A stretch of DNA of 64,000 bases from Iris pallida (taxonomy: Eukaryota > Streptophyta > Magnoliopsida > Asparagales > Iridaceae): contig JANAVB010031417.1 of assembly GCA_029216955.1 (NCBI GenBank), forward strand, positions 14,873,717 to 14,937,716, given 5' to 3'. Shown here piece after piece: positions 46,218 through 57,107 of this stretch. The notes below the pieces were generated by a model that saw nothing but the letters and a program-made list of their open reading frames with translations, searched no databases and was not told the DNA's origin. Positions within the stretch are counted from its first letter, which is position 1. Each line of letters begins with the position of its first letter. A program made the translations under genes and the position numbers.

Positions 46218-47630
46218 CTAAGCGGACGGCAGCAAATAGTACGCCTCGATAAAAGCGATCGACGGCGCTGGCTCCAGGGCGACGAATCGTCGAAGCCAGT
46301 AGGTGAGAAAACCCGCCAGCTGGACTTCCTTTGACATGGGCCTATAGTCCATCCTCATGAAACTTTCAATAATATCTCCTGTCTTGAAAGGAGGATATTG
46401 AAGGTCATCATCGATCTTGATATCCATCTCCTTGTTCTCCTCCATCAATCTTATCACTTCGCTGCTGCTAAGTGGTCTGAAGAAGTTAGGTTTGCAGTTG
46501 TCGTGCTCCTTAGTCTTCTTCTCCATAATGTGGTTGAGAAAGAGATATGGCAACCATTTCGTCGAGTAGCAGGTGCCTGATGAACCACTCTTATAGTACA
46601 AGGAACAAATCTTGTAGTGGCACAACAACTCTTCAAAGACGGCCACCATATCAGTATTCTCCTGACGAAGTTTGTCCAACTCGTCATTGGTCGGAACAAA
46701 TTCTTCATAAGGAATGTTCCCTATTGGTAGGCTCGAGATGTACTTCATCTCGTGAAGAGCCAATCCGATCTCTCCACAGGGCGTCATAAAAGTCCCTGTT
46801 CTGTAGTTATACCTCTCTGCCAATGCAAGGAATAGGTGAGGATTGGGGTGGAAGCCGTAAACGGTAGAGTACACCGCTTGGTATAGCTCAATCTCCTTAA
46901 GCTTATCTTCGAATTGAGCCAATATCCAATTGGCTATACAATTCCATCTCTTGTTATCTGGATTCACCAAACCTGTCAATCGGATATCTTGATCTGGATA
47001 TCTTCCCTCAACCTTCGCAAATTCATTTGCGAATATCGGCGTTCTGACTGGAAGCAGCAGAGAGGAGTTTTCCGGTGGAATGCAGCCGTGTTTCAATCCT
47101 CTGAGTAGGGAGTTGTGACGCTCAGAGGAACTGTAAAATATATCCTTGTTGTTTGGCTCCTTCTTCACACAAATGTTCCCTGTTCGGGCTTGTTGAAGAG
47201 GAGTTATATCCCATTCCATTCTTCTGGGATAACCTGCAAAAGCATAGCGAGATAGGGGAAGGCATCTGGAAATCTCCGGTAAAAGTATCCTTTTCTCGCC
47301 GCTTTGGAAAAGTCTCTGTTCAACTCGAGGTCTGGGCTGAGAACTCTTGTCAAGAGCCTCACCAAACAGAAACAGAGGCTTCTTATGTATAACGGCGTCA
47401 GCAGTTTGCAGAGGCTGCCCGTTCATCAGACTCAGCAATGTTTCATTGTCTTGTGCTGTTAGGATGGCTTGTCGAGACGATGGCAGGGCATACTGAGGAA
47501 ATGTTACATGGAAAAGATCCTCTTTAAACTCAGGTTCAGCCAAAGTCCCTGCAAAGACCTCATAATTAGGGTCTTCCCTGAGGTTAACTGCATCAAACAA
47601 AGAGGCAAAATTCAGTACATACAAAATCAA
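46218..47630 (-). pseudogene. Antisense gene of Y, plant mobile domain (PMD)-like N-terminal half
   Basis: Minus strand, 470 open codons. The pattern RWNCIANWILAQFEDKL, YGFHPNPHLFLALAERYN, then RTGTFMTPCGEIGLALHEMK and SLPIGN resembles the plant mobile domain (aminotransferase-like), in which a Trp/Phe-rich block precedes a GE motif and a leucine-rich L-P-I-G segment. This domain is known from host MAIN/MAIL proteins and from plant transposons. The exon probably starts at an acceptor TTTGATGCAG just inside the frame (about 47592), not at its first start codon. It frameshifts near 46260. Confidence 0.6.
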
Positions 47631-48218
47631 TGAGTCTGTTCAAAAGATCAGCAAATTGCGCAAGTGTCAGATTGCGCTATGTGTAAAGCATTAGATTGCG
47701 CTAATGCAACCTACATGCACAAAATATCCAGTTGCGCCAACACTTCTACTTGCGCAAGACATCAGTTGGTGCTAACCTACTTGCGCAAGGCATCAGTTTG
47801 CGCTGACTCAACAGACTTGCGCAAATCGATAGATTGCACCGAACATCTGCTAGCGCTTTCCAACCGATTGCGCAAGAATATAGTTTTTATAAAAATGAAA
47901 ACTATTGTGTGTGTGCAACCAAAACCCTAAATAGGGCAGTGCAATACCATCAAATCTCTAAAAAGAGAGAGGTGTGAAGGATCGAAAATGTCAAGAACCC
48001 TAAAAAGGGTTTTGATCGAGTTTATCATCTACCTTGTAGTGCGGGATGGCCAACTTCATGACGAGAAATTCGGGGCGCAACCCGAGTCGAAGACTCAGCG
48101 GGGGCTTTGTCCTTCTCGGTGGCTGAACATTTGGGGGCCATTGACGTCGACGGCGAAGAGAAGGAGAAGTAGTCGGAGTTGGCACAAAAGCTTTTCTCTC
48201 TTGAACAGTCGGAAACAA
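47631..48218 (-). other. Antisense gene 5' region with candidate first exon and TTGCGC-rich intron
   Basis: On the minus strand an open segment at about 48218-48040 encodes FPTVQERKAFVPTPTTSP and ends MKLAIPHYK at a possible donor AAG|GTAGATG (about 48029). I could not match its phase to the acceptor near 47592, so exon structure is uncertain. Between 47640 and 47880 about ten TTGCGC motifs recur at 20-30 base spacing, like those in the Y LTR. Confidence 0.45.
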
Positions 48219-48244
48219 GTAAAGAATGAAAGAAGAATGGAAAC

Positions 48245-48252
48245 TATTTATA
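48245..48252 (-). promoter_or_regulatory. TATA box for the antisense PMD gene
   Basis: TATAAATA on the minus strand within AACTATAAATAGTTTCC, about 170 bases from the 3' LTR. Position and orientation fit a promoter driving the antisense gene. Confidence 0.65.
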
Positions 48253-48407
48253 GTTTTTCAAAAGTAACAGTCGCCTCAGATTGCGCCGAGAAATTAGGAT
48301 CTGATTCCTCCAAACGCGCAGTCAAAGCATCACTTGCGCAACTTGATTTTAAATTCGAAATTCAAAGTATTTCGAAACTTTGAATATTTTCAAATTTTGA
48401 AAACTTT

Positions 48408-48418
48408 GAAGGGGGTCT
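48408..48418 (+). other. Polypurine tract of Y
   Basis: GAAGGGGGTCT directly precedes the 3' LTR. The same tract precedes the LTR at 58479. Confidence 0.8.
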
Positions 48419-49269
48419 TGTAGGTCCTAAAAATAAAGTTGCACCCATCAAAAAAGCAATGAAAATATTGTGCATCCTTCAAATGAACTGCGCAGGAGAC
48501 AGATTGCGCAACAACTCAACTGCACAAGCTGAATTGTGCACCCATCCAAGCGCGCTAGCTGACGTGGCAACGTCATCATTACCTGACACAAAATCAGATC
48601 TTCTGACAACTGACAGCCCGAAGAACGAGGAAACTGTTCATTTCTTGTGCCACGCCGCCATGATAGCTGTCTAGCGCGGTCCAGCTGCCAAAAGCCAGCG
48701 CGGTCTGACAACTCAACCTCAGCGCAATCCGAGTCTTTGCACAACCCATTAGAAGCGCAGTCTGATGCTAGCGCAGTTCAAGTGGCACAATCTATCAAGA
48801 TAACTGATATTCTGTACGTGGCATACATGCCATCAATTGCTCACCACGTGGCAACCGTCTGTACACGACCAATTACATTTCAATCAAACAATGCCACGCA
48901 TCTCATACAGTTGGTCCACGATCGAGTAATTGCCAGCACAGTTCGCTACTTGCGCAGTCCAATGCGTGTGCAATCCATCATGCGCAATCCAGAAATAACT
49001 ACTAATTAGTTATTTTCCAGAACTTTATAAATAGAGTTTCAAGTCCTTCATTATGAACATCAGATCATTCAAGATCATCACCAGAGATCAGGAGTTCTTG
49101 CCAAAGTGTTGTTGCATTCTTCAGAGGCTATCGTCTTCAAAGTTCACATCGTCCAAGGGATAAAGCGATCGTCTTCAGATCAGATTCCTATAGTTGTACT
49201 TTCCTAGAATTCTATTGTAATCTTCTTACAAAGTTTGTGAAATAAAGAACACTTTTTTTTTTGCAAACA
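48419..49269 (+). mobile_element. Y 3' LTR (851 bp)
   Basis: TGTAGGTCC to GCAAACA with TATA box at 49026-49033. Followed by GATGG and then X LTR sequence; no target duplication matches ATTGT before the 5' LTR. Confidence 0.92.
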
Positions 49270-49579
49270 GATGGTTCCTACAGATACTACAAATCTGCCA
49301 CACGGGCAGGGAGCGGTATCTGCTTATATTATATTATTTATTGTCTATTGATGACGGGCGTCCCGCTGGGACTCGTCTAATTCATGATTGGCGCAATTGA
49401 TTGACTGGATAGACTAGCCTTGCTTGCTCATAGTAAGAACTGAGAAATCCATATTGCATATTTCCAGGGTAACTTATAACTTACAGTAGCAAGCCGTAGT
49501 AGTTGAATGGCCGTTTAAATTGATTTGTTGTGTACTGTATCTACTCTGTTAACTAACTGAGAGGATCAGAATGTCAGGA

Positions 49580-49635
49580 CATGACGGGTCAACTTCTGTC
49601 CTTGTTTGGTTGGGAAGTTGGTTTGAAGTGTCATG
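49580..49635 (+). other. Conserved LTR stem-loop, X copy
   Basis: Inner arms CAACTTC (49590-49596) and GAAGTTG (49614-49620), outer arms CATGAC (49580-49585) and GTCATG (49630-49635). The loop TGTCCTTGTTTGGTTGG matches the other families, but both arms differ in sequence from T, S and W. Confidence 0.8.
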
Positions 49636-49818
49636 ATATTATGTGAATCCTAGTAGCAAGCGGAGACCTATTTATCATATCCTTAACTCTTATCACTGGT
49701 TTTAGTTCTCATATCGTGCTTCCTTGTGGTACTTGCTATTAGAGGTCTAACCTCTCTGGTTTTGCATGGCCAGATTTAGAGCCGGTTCCCGAGGACTCAG
49801 CTTACTTCTACCTCCAAG

Positions 49819-50058
49819 ATGGTCAATACTAGAGGGATGATCGCAGGAGGACTCGAGTGGGTTTCTTACTTTCCCGCTCGTTTTGTTATTTTACTTTATA
49901 CTTTGCCGTTTGGCACCGACATGTTAGTCGGATCGTCTTGTACTTACTTTTACATAATTGTAACTAAAGTCAGACTGCAGCTGATAACAGTTGTGTATAC
50001 CTTGCTACATCATCTGGCTATATTTTGTAAAGCCAGATCTCAAGAATATTTTGACTGA
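49819..50058 (+). other. LTR reading frame, MVNTR type (79 codons), X
   Basis: MVNTRGMIAGGLEW then a hydrophobic stretch. Only the first ~14 codons align with the W, T and S frames; the rest is probably chance. Upstream, in another frame, lie GFAWPD and PED, ended by the TAG that overlaps this start. Confidence 0.4.
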
Positions 50059-50199
50059 GCGTTTGGGATGCCTTACTGCTTTATCTTACATGTTCTCTAT
50101 TACTGTTTCTTGTTTGAATGATTGAGACAATAGATGTCGTATAACCCTAGTGAGACTTTCATATAGTATGCACCCCCTCGTCTTTTAGACAACATTGAT

Positions 50200-50232
50200 C
50201 GTATTATACGGTATTCATCTACCCGTAATACG
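50200..50232 (+). other. Terminal LTR stem-loop, X copy
   Basis: CGTATTATACGG (50200-50211) and CCGTAATACG (50223-50232) pair with a 2-base bulge, followed by TAGCTGGC as in T and S. Confidence 0.7.
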
Positions 50233-50286
50233 TAGCTGGCTGAGTCATTCCCCCGCTCTCCAGTATTCTGGTTCTGGGGCGTGACA

Positions 50287-51911
50287 AGCTCTTAGGTTGT
50301 ACCATTTGTAATGTGTAAAGTTTATACATACACTGATCAGGATTAATTGTGTGAACCTGTACTGCAGGACCCTGCTGTCCTGCTGCATACATCTTTCCCT
50401 ACTCCCAAGGTTGGCAGCCTTGCTAACCATTCCAGGTTCAAATATGGAACATAGGTAACACATCATGTTTTCTTGCTACACCCTTAAATCCAGCTAATGC
50501 CATCTGATATCCCCTTAACTATCCCGACACCAGGTAATCCTGGAAGTTCCCAATGGACTATAGGACATCAACACTCCTACTGTACCTATTACCCTGCTGG
50601 TGCACACAAGCAAAGGAGAGGACAGTGGAGGCACACAGAACTTATTGATTTGCTCCTGCACACAACCTGGTATGGTCATGTACTGGTGTATCAGTACATT
50701 CTGATACATCCAACACACCTGGCCTATCACAGGACACTAAGTCAAACCCAACTCTGGTACCCATATGTAACTAGTATGTCAAAACCAAGTACAAGCTAAC
50801 TGGATCTCATTCCAAAGCAATAGAATATTTTGAGAGGTTCCTGCTTTGGGATGGATATCCATTGGACAGCCTGGATTATAGGGTACACCATATGTCCAAT
50901 GGACTAACAAAAGATTGAACAATATTGGTTTCAGTGGCAGTTAACTAGTTAAGGAATATGAACATCTAAGGGGATGTGGACTACCACCTTAGTGAAGAGA
51001 AGTGATACTTTAGTATTAGGCATGGATGTGCTCTGTAAATTGGTCATGAAGTAAATCCTTTTCCCACATATAGCTGACACTCAAAGAATAGGCAATTGAC
51101 TGAACCTCTAAGCTCTGGACATTCACAAAACTCAAGGTAACCTGAGCATTGCAAGGGGAAATTGCTAACACCATATGGACTGGACTAATAATATGGATGG
51201 GGTTGATACTTAACAAATGTGCAGGACATAGATGTTAGGTACTGAACTTATATAGAGTGAACTTGAACAAAATAGCTGTGGATGCACTCATCTAGTTAAC
51301 ATGGACTAAATCTAAAAGAGGAGGATTGACTCGAAATGAGAATGGAATGTAAGGATTGAATGTATATACTGATACCAATTGCAGTGAACTAATTTTAAGA
51401 TGGATAGAATCACTCGTGAATGCAAAACAATGAGGTATTGGACTGGACATCTAAAGGATAACTGAGTTCAACTTACAGGAAAATTTTGGCATGAGTTCGT
51501 ATGACAGATACTTAAATGCTAAATGCATCATGACTGAATGTACTTGGAGTGATAGGGGACTGCTATCCTAAAGTAACAGTAGACTATTGTTAAGAAGGTT
51601 TGGACCCTAAATACAAGGGACTGGTAGATCAAAATGCAGGACCATAATTAGTTAAGGACTAAACATTAGGGGGTTGCAATGCCTAACCATGAAATGCCAA
51701 GGTCTAAATCAAGGAAGAATGAACATGACTAATGCAGTGCCTAACAGTGAGGGCTCCAATATGAACTAAGAACATGATATGGGCTAGAACATCATGATGC
51801 AGGACAAGGCATTGGAGCAACTGGGTTGATATCAAGGTAATGGGCTAAACCAAATTGAGGGAGGACAGAACATGTAATGTTCTGTGAACTGAGTAGTACC
51901 TATTGGGGTAC
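50287..51911. other. Unassigned DNA, left part
   Basis: No coding, LTR or RNA signal recognised. Contiguous with 54678-55889 once the S LTR is removed. Composition is balanced, with no long frame. It might be old degraded transposon or intergenic DNA. Confidence 0.5.
51907..51911. repeat. Target-site duplication GGTAC of the S LTR
   Basis: GGTAC at 51907-51911 and at 54678-54682, directly flanking the LTR ends. Confidence 0.93.
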
Positions 51912-52518
51912 TGTAATGCCTGTGGTTCGTATTACGTATTTCTGGAATACGTGTACGTATCTATTCTTGTATTGCATGATTGGCTTGGTCTATTCCTGGT
52001 TCGGGTTGGTTGGTTCGGCTTGGCTTGGTTTTGATTGGGTTCATGATGAACCCAAGGTGAACCCCTACCTACCACCACCATTTTGTATTTATTAGCCCTC
52101 TTTATTCTCTCTCTTTATTTATCATCTTCTTCTTCCTCATTTACTTCCCTACCTACCAGAGAGAGAAGAGAGAGGTCTAGGCAAGTGCAACTTGCTTCAT
52201 GGAGGAACTCTAATTTTATTACTTCATTCTCTTCCTTACTACATTCTAAAGCACTTTAGTACTTGGCATTTTTACTTTCCATGGCTAGATTCTTGTAGAT
52301 CTATGTTTATTTTATTTTTGGATTTCTTGGGTTTTGATCTACTTAATCTTGTTATTTCTATGTTTTGATGGTTCCATGTTGTAGAGAATTTTGTTCTACC
52401 CCATTTTGACCTATAGAAGTTCGGATTTGGGCTCCGGATGAAAGTTATATGAAGCTTGGAAGGCATGGGTTCCTAGTGTTCTTCTCCTCGGAATTTTGGA
52501 GAAGAAGAACAGTTCCCT

Positions 52519-53125
52519 GGCGCATGGCTGTACTTGACCGCATGAGTATTCATGCGGCAAGTCGCCATCAGCCGCATGAGACCCTTGTACTTCTAAACCG
52601 CATGAAACTTAGTCCCAGCCGCATGAGGCTGAGTCTCATACTCAGCCGCATGGGCTCATTTCCCATCAGCTGCATGAGTCTACATGGACTTAGTCGCCGG
52701 GCTGGGAACGAACTCTTCTCGAGCCGCATATGCAACTGTTTCTTCCCCCAGCCGCATAAGCCATCGCATTGACCCAGCCTCATGCGCCCTCACTTCTTCC
52801 GGGCCGCATGGATTTTGCTATGTGAGCCGCATGGACTTGAGTTTGCCATCAGCCGCATGAAGACCCCTTTCTAATTCGAGCCGCATATGCGCTCACCTCC
52901 CTGAACCGCATAAACTCAAGCACTTGCCAGCCGCATAGGCCCTGATCCTCGAGCCGCATGAGAACCCTAGACCCTGGCCGCATGGACTTCTGAGTCCGGG
53001 CCGCATGATCCCGATTAATTCTAGCCGCATGCGCCTTTGCATTTCCAGCCGCTGGCGCCCTTGTACTCCCAGCCGCATGCGTCCCCTCCTTTCCTGGCCG
53101 CATATGACTGAGCCGCATGACTTTC
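52519..53125 (+). repeat. Degenerate AGCCGCATGAG array in S LTR
   Basis: About 25 GCCGCAT cores at irregular 20-30 base spacing, sitting where the T LTR has its 25-bp array. Open frames across it are artefacts. Confidence 0.88.
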
Positions 53126-53924
53126 TCATGTTCCTGTGTACTATTATTTATCATTATTTGTCCATGTGATGTAACTCCTTGACATGGTATAACAAGGGAC
53201 TAGCACAACATGACAGTGACCCGTAGTGGTGCACTCCTGACATGACCAACCTGACATGATAGTGGCCCGTCGTGGCGCACTCCTGACAAGTACACCTGAC
53301 ATGATTTATCTTGAACAGCTGTTGCGACGGCTACCTGACATAACATGACCTGTATAATTACCTGGACACCGTGGGCGATTGTGCTTGTACAAATAAACCA
53401 GTCCTGTCTTGCATCATGTCTAGGGAGGGAGCTCCTGAGTACCACGGTCAGGAGTACCTATTGAAATGGACTAAGGCTAATAACTAGCTTAATATATTAG
53501 TCATGAAGAGATTTTCCAGCTACAGGCAATCCCGTTACCTGGGCACGCCTGGGATCTGTAGCCTGCCGTCGAGCAGGGCACATTTCCAGCACACTGTCAT
53601 GTGTTGCACCCTTCAAGCTACTTAAGGGTACATGCGTTTCTTGGACGATGTACCCACCTGAATTCAACCCTAATCTTTCGTCCTGGGTAACCTGGATGGT
53701 CTGCAGGGCTTGTGGCTGTGGAGTAATCTCACTGCATCTTATTAGTAATTAGGATTGTGACAACCCTAGTTAGTTAAAGTATCAAGCCGTAATTCTTGCT
53801 TGGCCGTGAAATGATTGGATGGAGTCTAACCAGTCTAGTCTTGTCCTGATTCTGTTCCAGATTACTACATGACCTGAATGCCTGTATTTATTTTACCGAT
53901 AAATGGTGAGAATTCCAAGCTCTG

Positions 53925-53988
53925 TTCAGACGAAGGGTTACAACCCCGGTCCTTGTTTGGTTTACGGGTTATAACCTGGTTACCTGAA
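53925..53988 (+). other. Conserved LTR stem-loop, S copy
   Basis: Inner arms GGTTACAACCC (53936-53946) and GGGTTATAACC (53966-53976, one mismatch), outer TTCAG (53925-53929) and CTGAA (53984-53988). The loop is as in T. Confidence 0.75.
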
Positions 53989-54677
53989 TAGTTCCATGGT
54001 TATCTCGTCGTATATCATCCTGATGTATTTTCTTTATTTCCAGTTCTTACTTTTATTTATACCTTGTGCTGATTGCTGGTTTTAGTTCCTAAGTGAAGCT
54101 TCCTTTGTGGCACTTGCTCTTTCTGGGATCTGACCCAGCTGGTTTTGTATGGCCTGATTTCGGAGCAGCTCCAGAGGATCTACCGCTTTTCCAGCCCGAT
54201 GGTGAACACCAGGCGTAACCAGGGCAACGAGTGGGTTATTTTTGACTCTCCCACTCTATTGTAAAAATATTCTTTTGAGGCGTTTAGCCGACGAGCACCT
54301 GTTTAGCTCGATTGCACTTACTTACTGTCTGCCTACGGGCTGTAACATGATTGACAGATCCTAGGGTTGATCATGTATGACTAAACTCTTGCTAGTCCTG
54401 ACATTTTGTAACGACTAGCTTCATGATCAGCTGAATATGTAATGTTTGGGACGCCTTACTATTGTATATTTAATGATCATACATCTTGTAACTTTTACTT
54501 ACTTGCTTGTGATTGATACAATAGGCTTGTTCATGACCTTAAGAGACTGCTGGCTTGTAGATAAACCCTCATGTATCTAGACAGCCGTGACCGTATAGCG
54601 AGATGGAATCCATTTCAATATACGTAGCTGGCTATGTCTGCCCCCGCTCTCCAGTATTCTGGTTCTGGGGCGTGACA

Positions 54678-55889
54678 GGTACTTATCAACCAAGGGAGAT
54701 TGCAGAACCAAAAGAGGGGACTACTCTGAACTCAAGCAGTGATCTGTGTCATCATACTGATCCAAGGGAATATAAAACACCAAGATGCAGGGCATTATGG
54801 GTATGCAAGATAACTGAACAAAAGGAGACTTAATCATGAGTTAATGTGGTTCATTACTGGGTGATGGGATATCTGTCATGGGAAATAATGTGGGCTGAGG
54901 TTTGAAGGCATTATAACACTCTTCCAATACACATAAAACTCAGCCTGGGTACCCTAATCCTGTACATAGACACTATTCTCCATAACCCTGGGTTCTTAGG
55001 ATATTGTTCTGCTACTTCTTCCTGTGTATCAGTAGGCTGTGTCCTATTGACATGGCTACATCATCACCATGTGGACAGAATGCCAAGTCACAATACAACA
55101 ATAATGACTAACATGAAAGGTGTGCCAACTCTGATATCAATTGATCTTGACCATTTAATGTGAAGCCTGTGTACACCCCCATGGCTCCTACTGTGCAACG
55201 CGATATGAGACTCCCCAATCCTATGTATTCTGTATACAGGTACATACCTATGGATTGACACGCAGGGCAATGATCTTGTTTTGTTGCTTTGCAGGTCGGT
55301 TTATACACAAATGCTCATAGGTTTTATTACCAGGTTTCTCTTAGGAATTACATCGAATATTTATCAGTCCTAGATTCAAATTCTTCAAATGACAAGAATT
55401 TCAAGTACTTAAGATATAGGGGATGATACCTTTGATGAATACTGGCAGTTGGCCTATCCTCCGATAATGGTTGTGCTTACTGGTTCTTCGTGCAGAGGGT
55501 GGCTAGGGTTTGCTGAGAACCGGGATCGACTGCCCTTTATACTGGCGCTGAGGCTATGATCGAATCCCCCAGGAAGATTAGTCTGAGTTTAAATCAAACT
55601 CGACGCCATCAGGATTTAAATCGAGTTGATTCTTATCCAGTTCTTGGTCGTTTGAATTTAAAAGGAAAGATTTGCTATTTAACCCTTTCTAAAATCCAAT
55701 TGCATAAATACCCATAATCATTTGATATTTACCTAAGGTTTTAAAAATAACCTTTGTGTATGCATTTGGGTCCCTATCAATACATTTATTCCCATTGCTC
55801 CTCTATTGATATTTAATGTAAAACATAACATAACAAATATATTTATGAGACAAATACAATTGGTATAAATTTAATAAATTCGAAAAAAA
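54678..55889. other. Unassigned DNA, right part
   Basis: Continues 50287-51911. From about 55560 it becomes AT-rich and looks like the end of some other element. It joins copia coding sequence abruptly at an A-run (about 55884). No gene seen. Confidence 0.5.
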
Positions 55890-57107
55890 ATGGTCAAGGG
55901 GTTGACAGCACTATTTGTCACTTATACGACAGGCGACTGTGGAGTGTTAAAGATGGGCAATGGAGATAGGTCAAAGGCGGTTGCCGTTGGAGATGTGCAT
56001 TTGAGGACGAAGATGGGTGCAGTTCTTGTTCTCAAAGATGTTCGTCATGTCCCTGATATCCGTTTCAACCTGGTATCGGTTGGAAGGTTGGATGACGAGG
56101 GATTCTTCAGTCTCTTCGAAAATAGTCAGTGGAAGCTTTCCAGAGGTTCGATGGTGATTGCCAGAGGAAACAAGAAGTCCGGTCTCTACTATATGGAGGG
56201 GAGCGCACAGGGGGCACAGGAGGTAAACGCAGTCAGTGATGTGTCTACCGAGTTGTGGCACAGGCGGCTCGGCCATATCAGCGAGAAGGGGATGAGCTAC
56301 TTCGTGAACAGAAAGGTAATTCCAGGGCTCAAGTCTACAAAGTTGGAGAAGTGCACGCACTGCTTAGCTGGAAAGCAAAATAGGATGTCTTTCCAAAGTC
56401 ACCTAAGTTCAAGGAAGCCGGCGTTGCTCGAGTTGATTCACTCCGATGTCTGCGGTCCTATGAAGGTAAAATCTATTGGTGGTGCTTCTTACTTTGTAAC
56501 TTTTATTGATGACTGTTCCAGGAAGGTTTGGGTCTATGCCTTAAAGACCAAGGATCAGGTGCTGCCAACTTTCAAAGTGTTTCAGGCCTCTGTTGAAAGA
56601 GAGACGGGCAAGAAGTTATTGTGTGTTCGGTCCGACAACGGCGGCGAATACATTGGTCTCTTTGATGCGTATTACAGAGAGCAAGAGATACGACACCAGA
56701 AGACTCCGCCCAAGACACCTCAGCTCAATAGTGTAGCGGAGCACATGAACGGGACACAGATGGAGAGGGTGCGGTATTTGTTGTCAGAAGAAAATTTACC
56801 AGGCAGTTATTGGGGTGAGGCTCTTTTCACAGCTGCTTATGTTATTAATTTATCTCCTAGTGCTCCTTTGCAGGGTGATGTGCCTGACAAAGTATGGTAC
56901 GGCAAAGAGCCGTCATACAATCACCTGCGAGTGTATGGCTGTAAGGCCTTCGTGCATGTACCGAAGGACGAGAGGTCCAAACTTGAGCCGAAGACGAGGC
57001 GATGCGCCTTTGTCGGCTACGGTCGGGATGAGTTTGGCTATAGACTCTACGACCCGGTAGAAAGAAAGCTCTACAGAAGCAGGGACGTGGTATTCGTCGA
57101 GGATTAG
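55890..57107 (+). pseudogene. Ty1/copia protease end and integrase (Tork type)
   Basis: The frame begins within the end of protease (GVLKMGNGDRSKAV, LVLKDVRHVPDIRFNLVSVG). It then has GAG-pre-integrase with the HHCC finger (HRRLGH, CTHCLAGK) and integrase core with D-D-E in LIHSDVCGP, VRSDNGGEY and NSVAEHMNGT. The family motif NGVAERMNRT has several substitutions here. The C-terminus (FGYRLYDPVERKLYRSRDVV) is complete. TAG at 57105 lies where Gln is usual; the frame stays open beyond it. Gag, LTRs and the active site of protease are absent. Confidence 0.9.

Larger units (their letters stand above)
15456..49269 (+). mobile_element. Y, Tat/Ogre-like Ty3/gypsy retrotransposon with nested insertions
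   Basis: Order: 5' LTR, primer-binding site, long polyprotein (N-terminal region, gag, protease, RT, integrase), antisense gene region, polypurine tract, 3' LTR. The Arg-type primer site, an extra region before gag, and antisense genes between integrase and 3' LTR are all known traits of the Tat/Ogre group. Nested in it are a solo M LTR, element T and a truncated M element, together about 18 kb. The end of RT and most of RNase H are missing. X LTR sequence flanks both sides, but there is no target duplication and about 490 bases of X are lost. The element is inactive. Confidence 0.85.
49270..50286 (+). mobile_element. X LTR, 3' portion
   Basis: Resumes X sequence (ACACGGGCAGGGAGCGG) and ends GGGGCGTGACA. 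It matches the reverse complement of 61333-62345. It includes a stem-loop (49580-49635), a reading frame starting MVNTRG (49819) and a terminal stem-loop (50200-50232). Confidence 0.85.
51912..54677 (+). mobile_element. Solo LTR, family S (2766 bp)
   Basis: TGTAATGCC to GGGGCGTGACA with a perfect GGTAC duplication and no internal region, so a solo LTR. Both flanks of its array closely resemble the T LTR, but the array itself is of W type (AGCCGCAT). It carries the stem-loop (53925-53988), the 21-codon MVNTR frame (54199-54264) and a terminal stem-loop (54592-54624). Confidence 0.93.

Noticed and set aside
3221..50286. X as a clean solo LTR
   Set aside because: Both termini are present but AGAGA and AAGCT do not form a target duplication, so I describe it only as an interrupted LTR.
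54603..54833. Frame of 76 codons running out of the S LTR
   Set aside because: It crosses an LTR end and target duplication and has no recognisable content.
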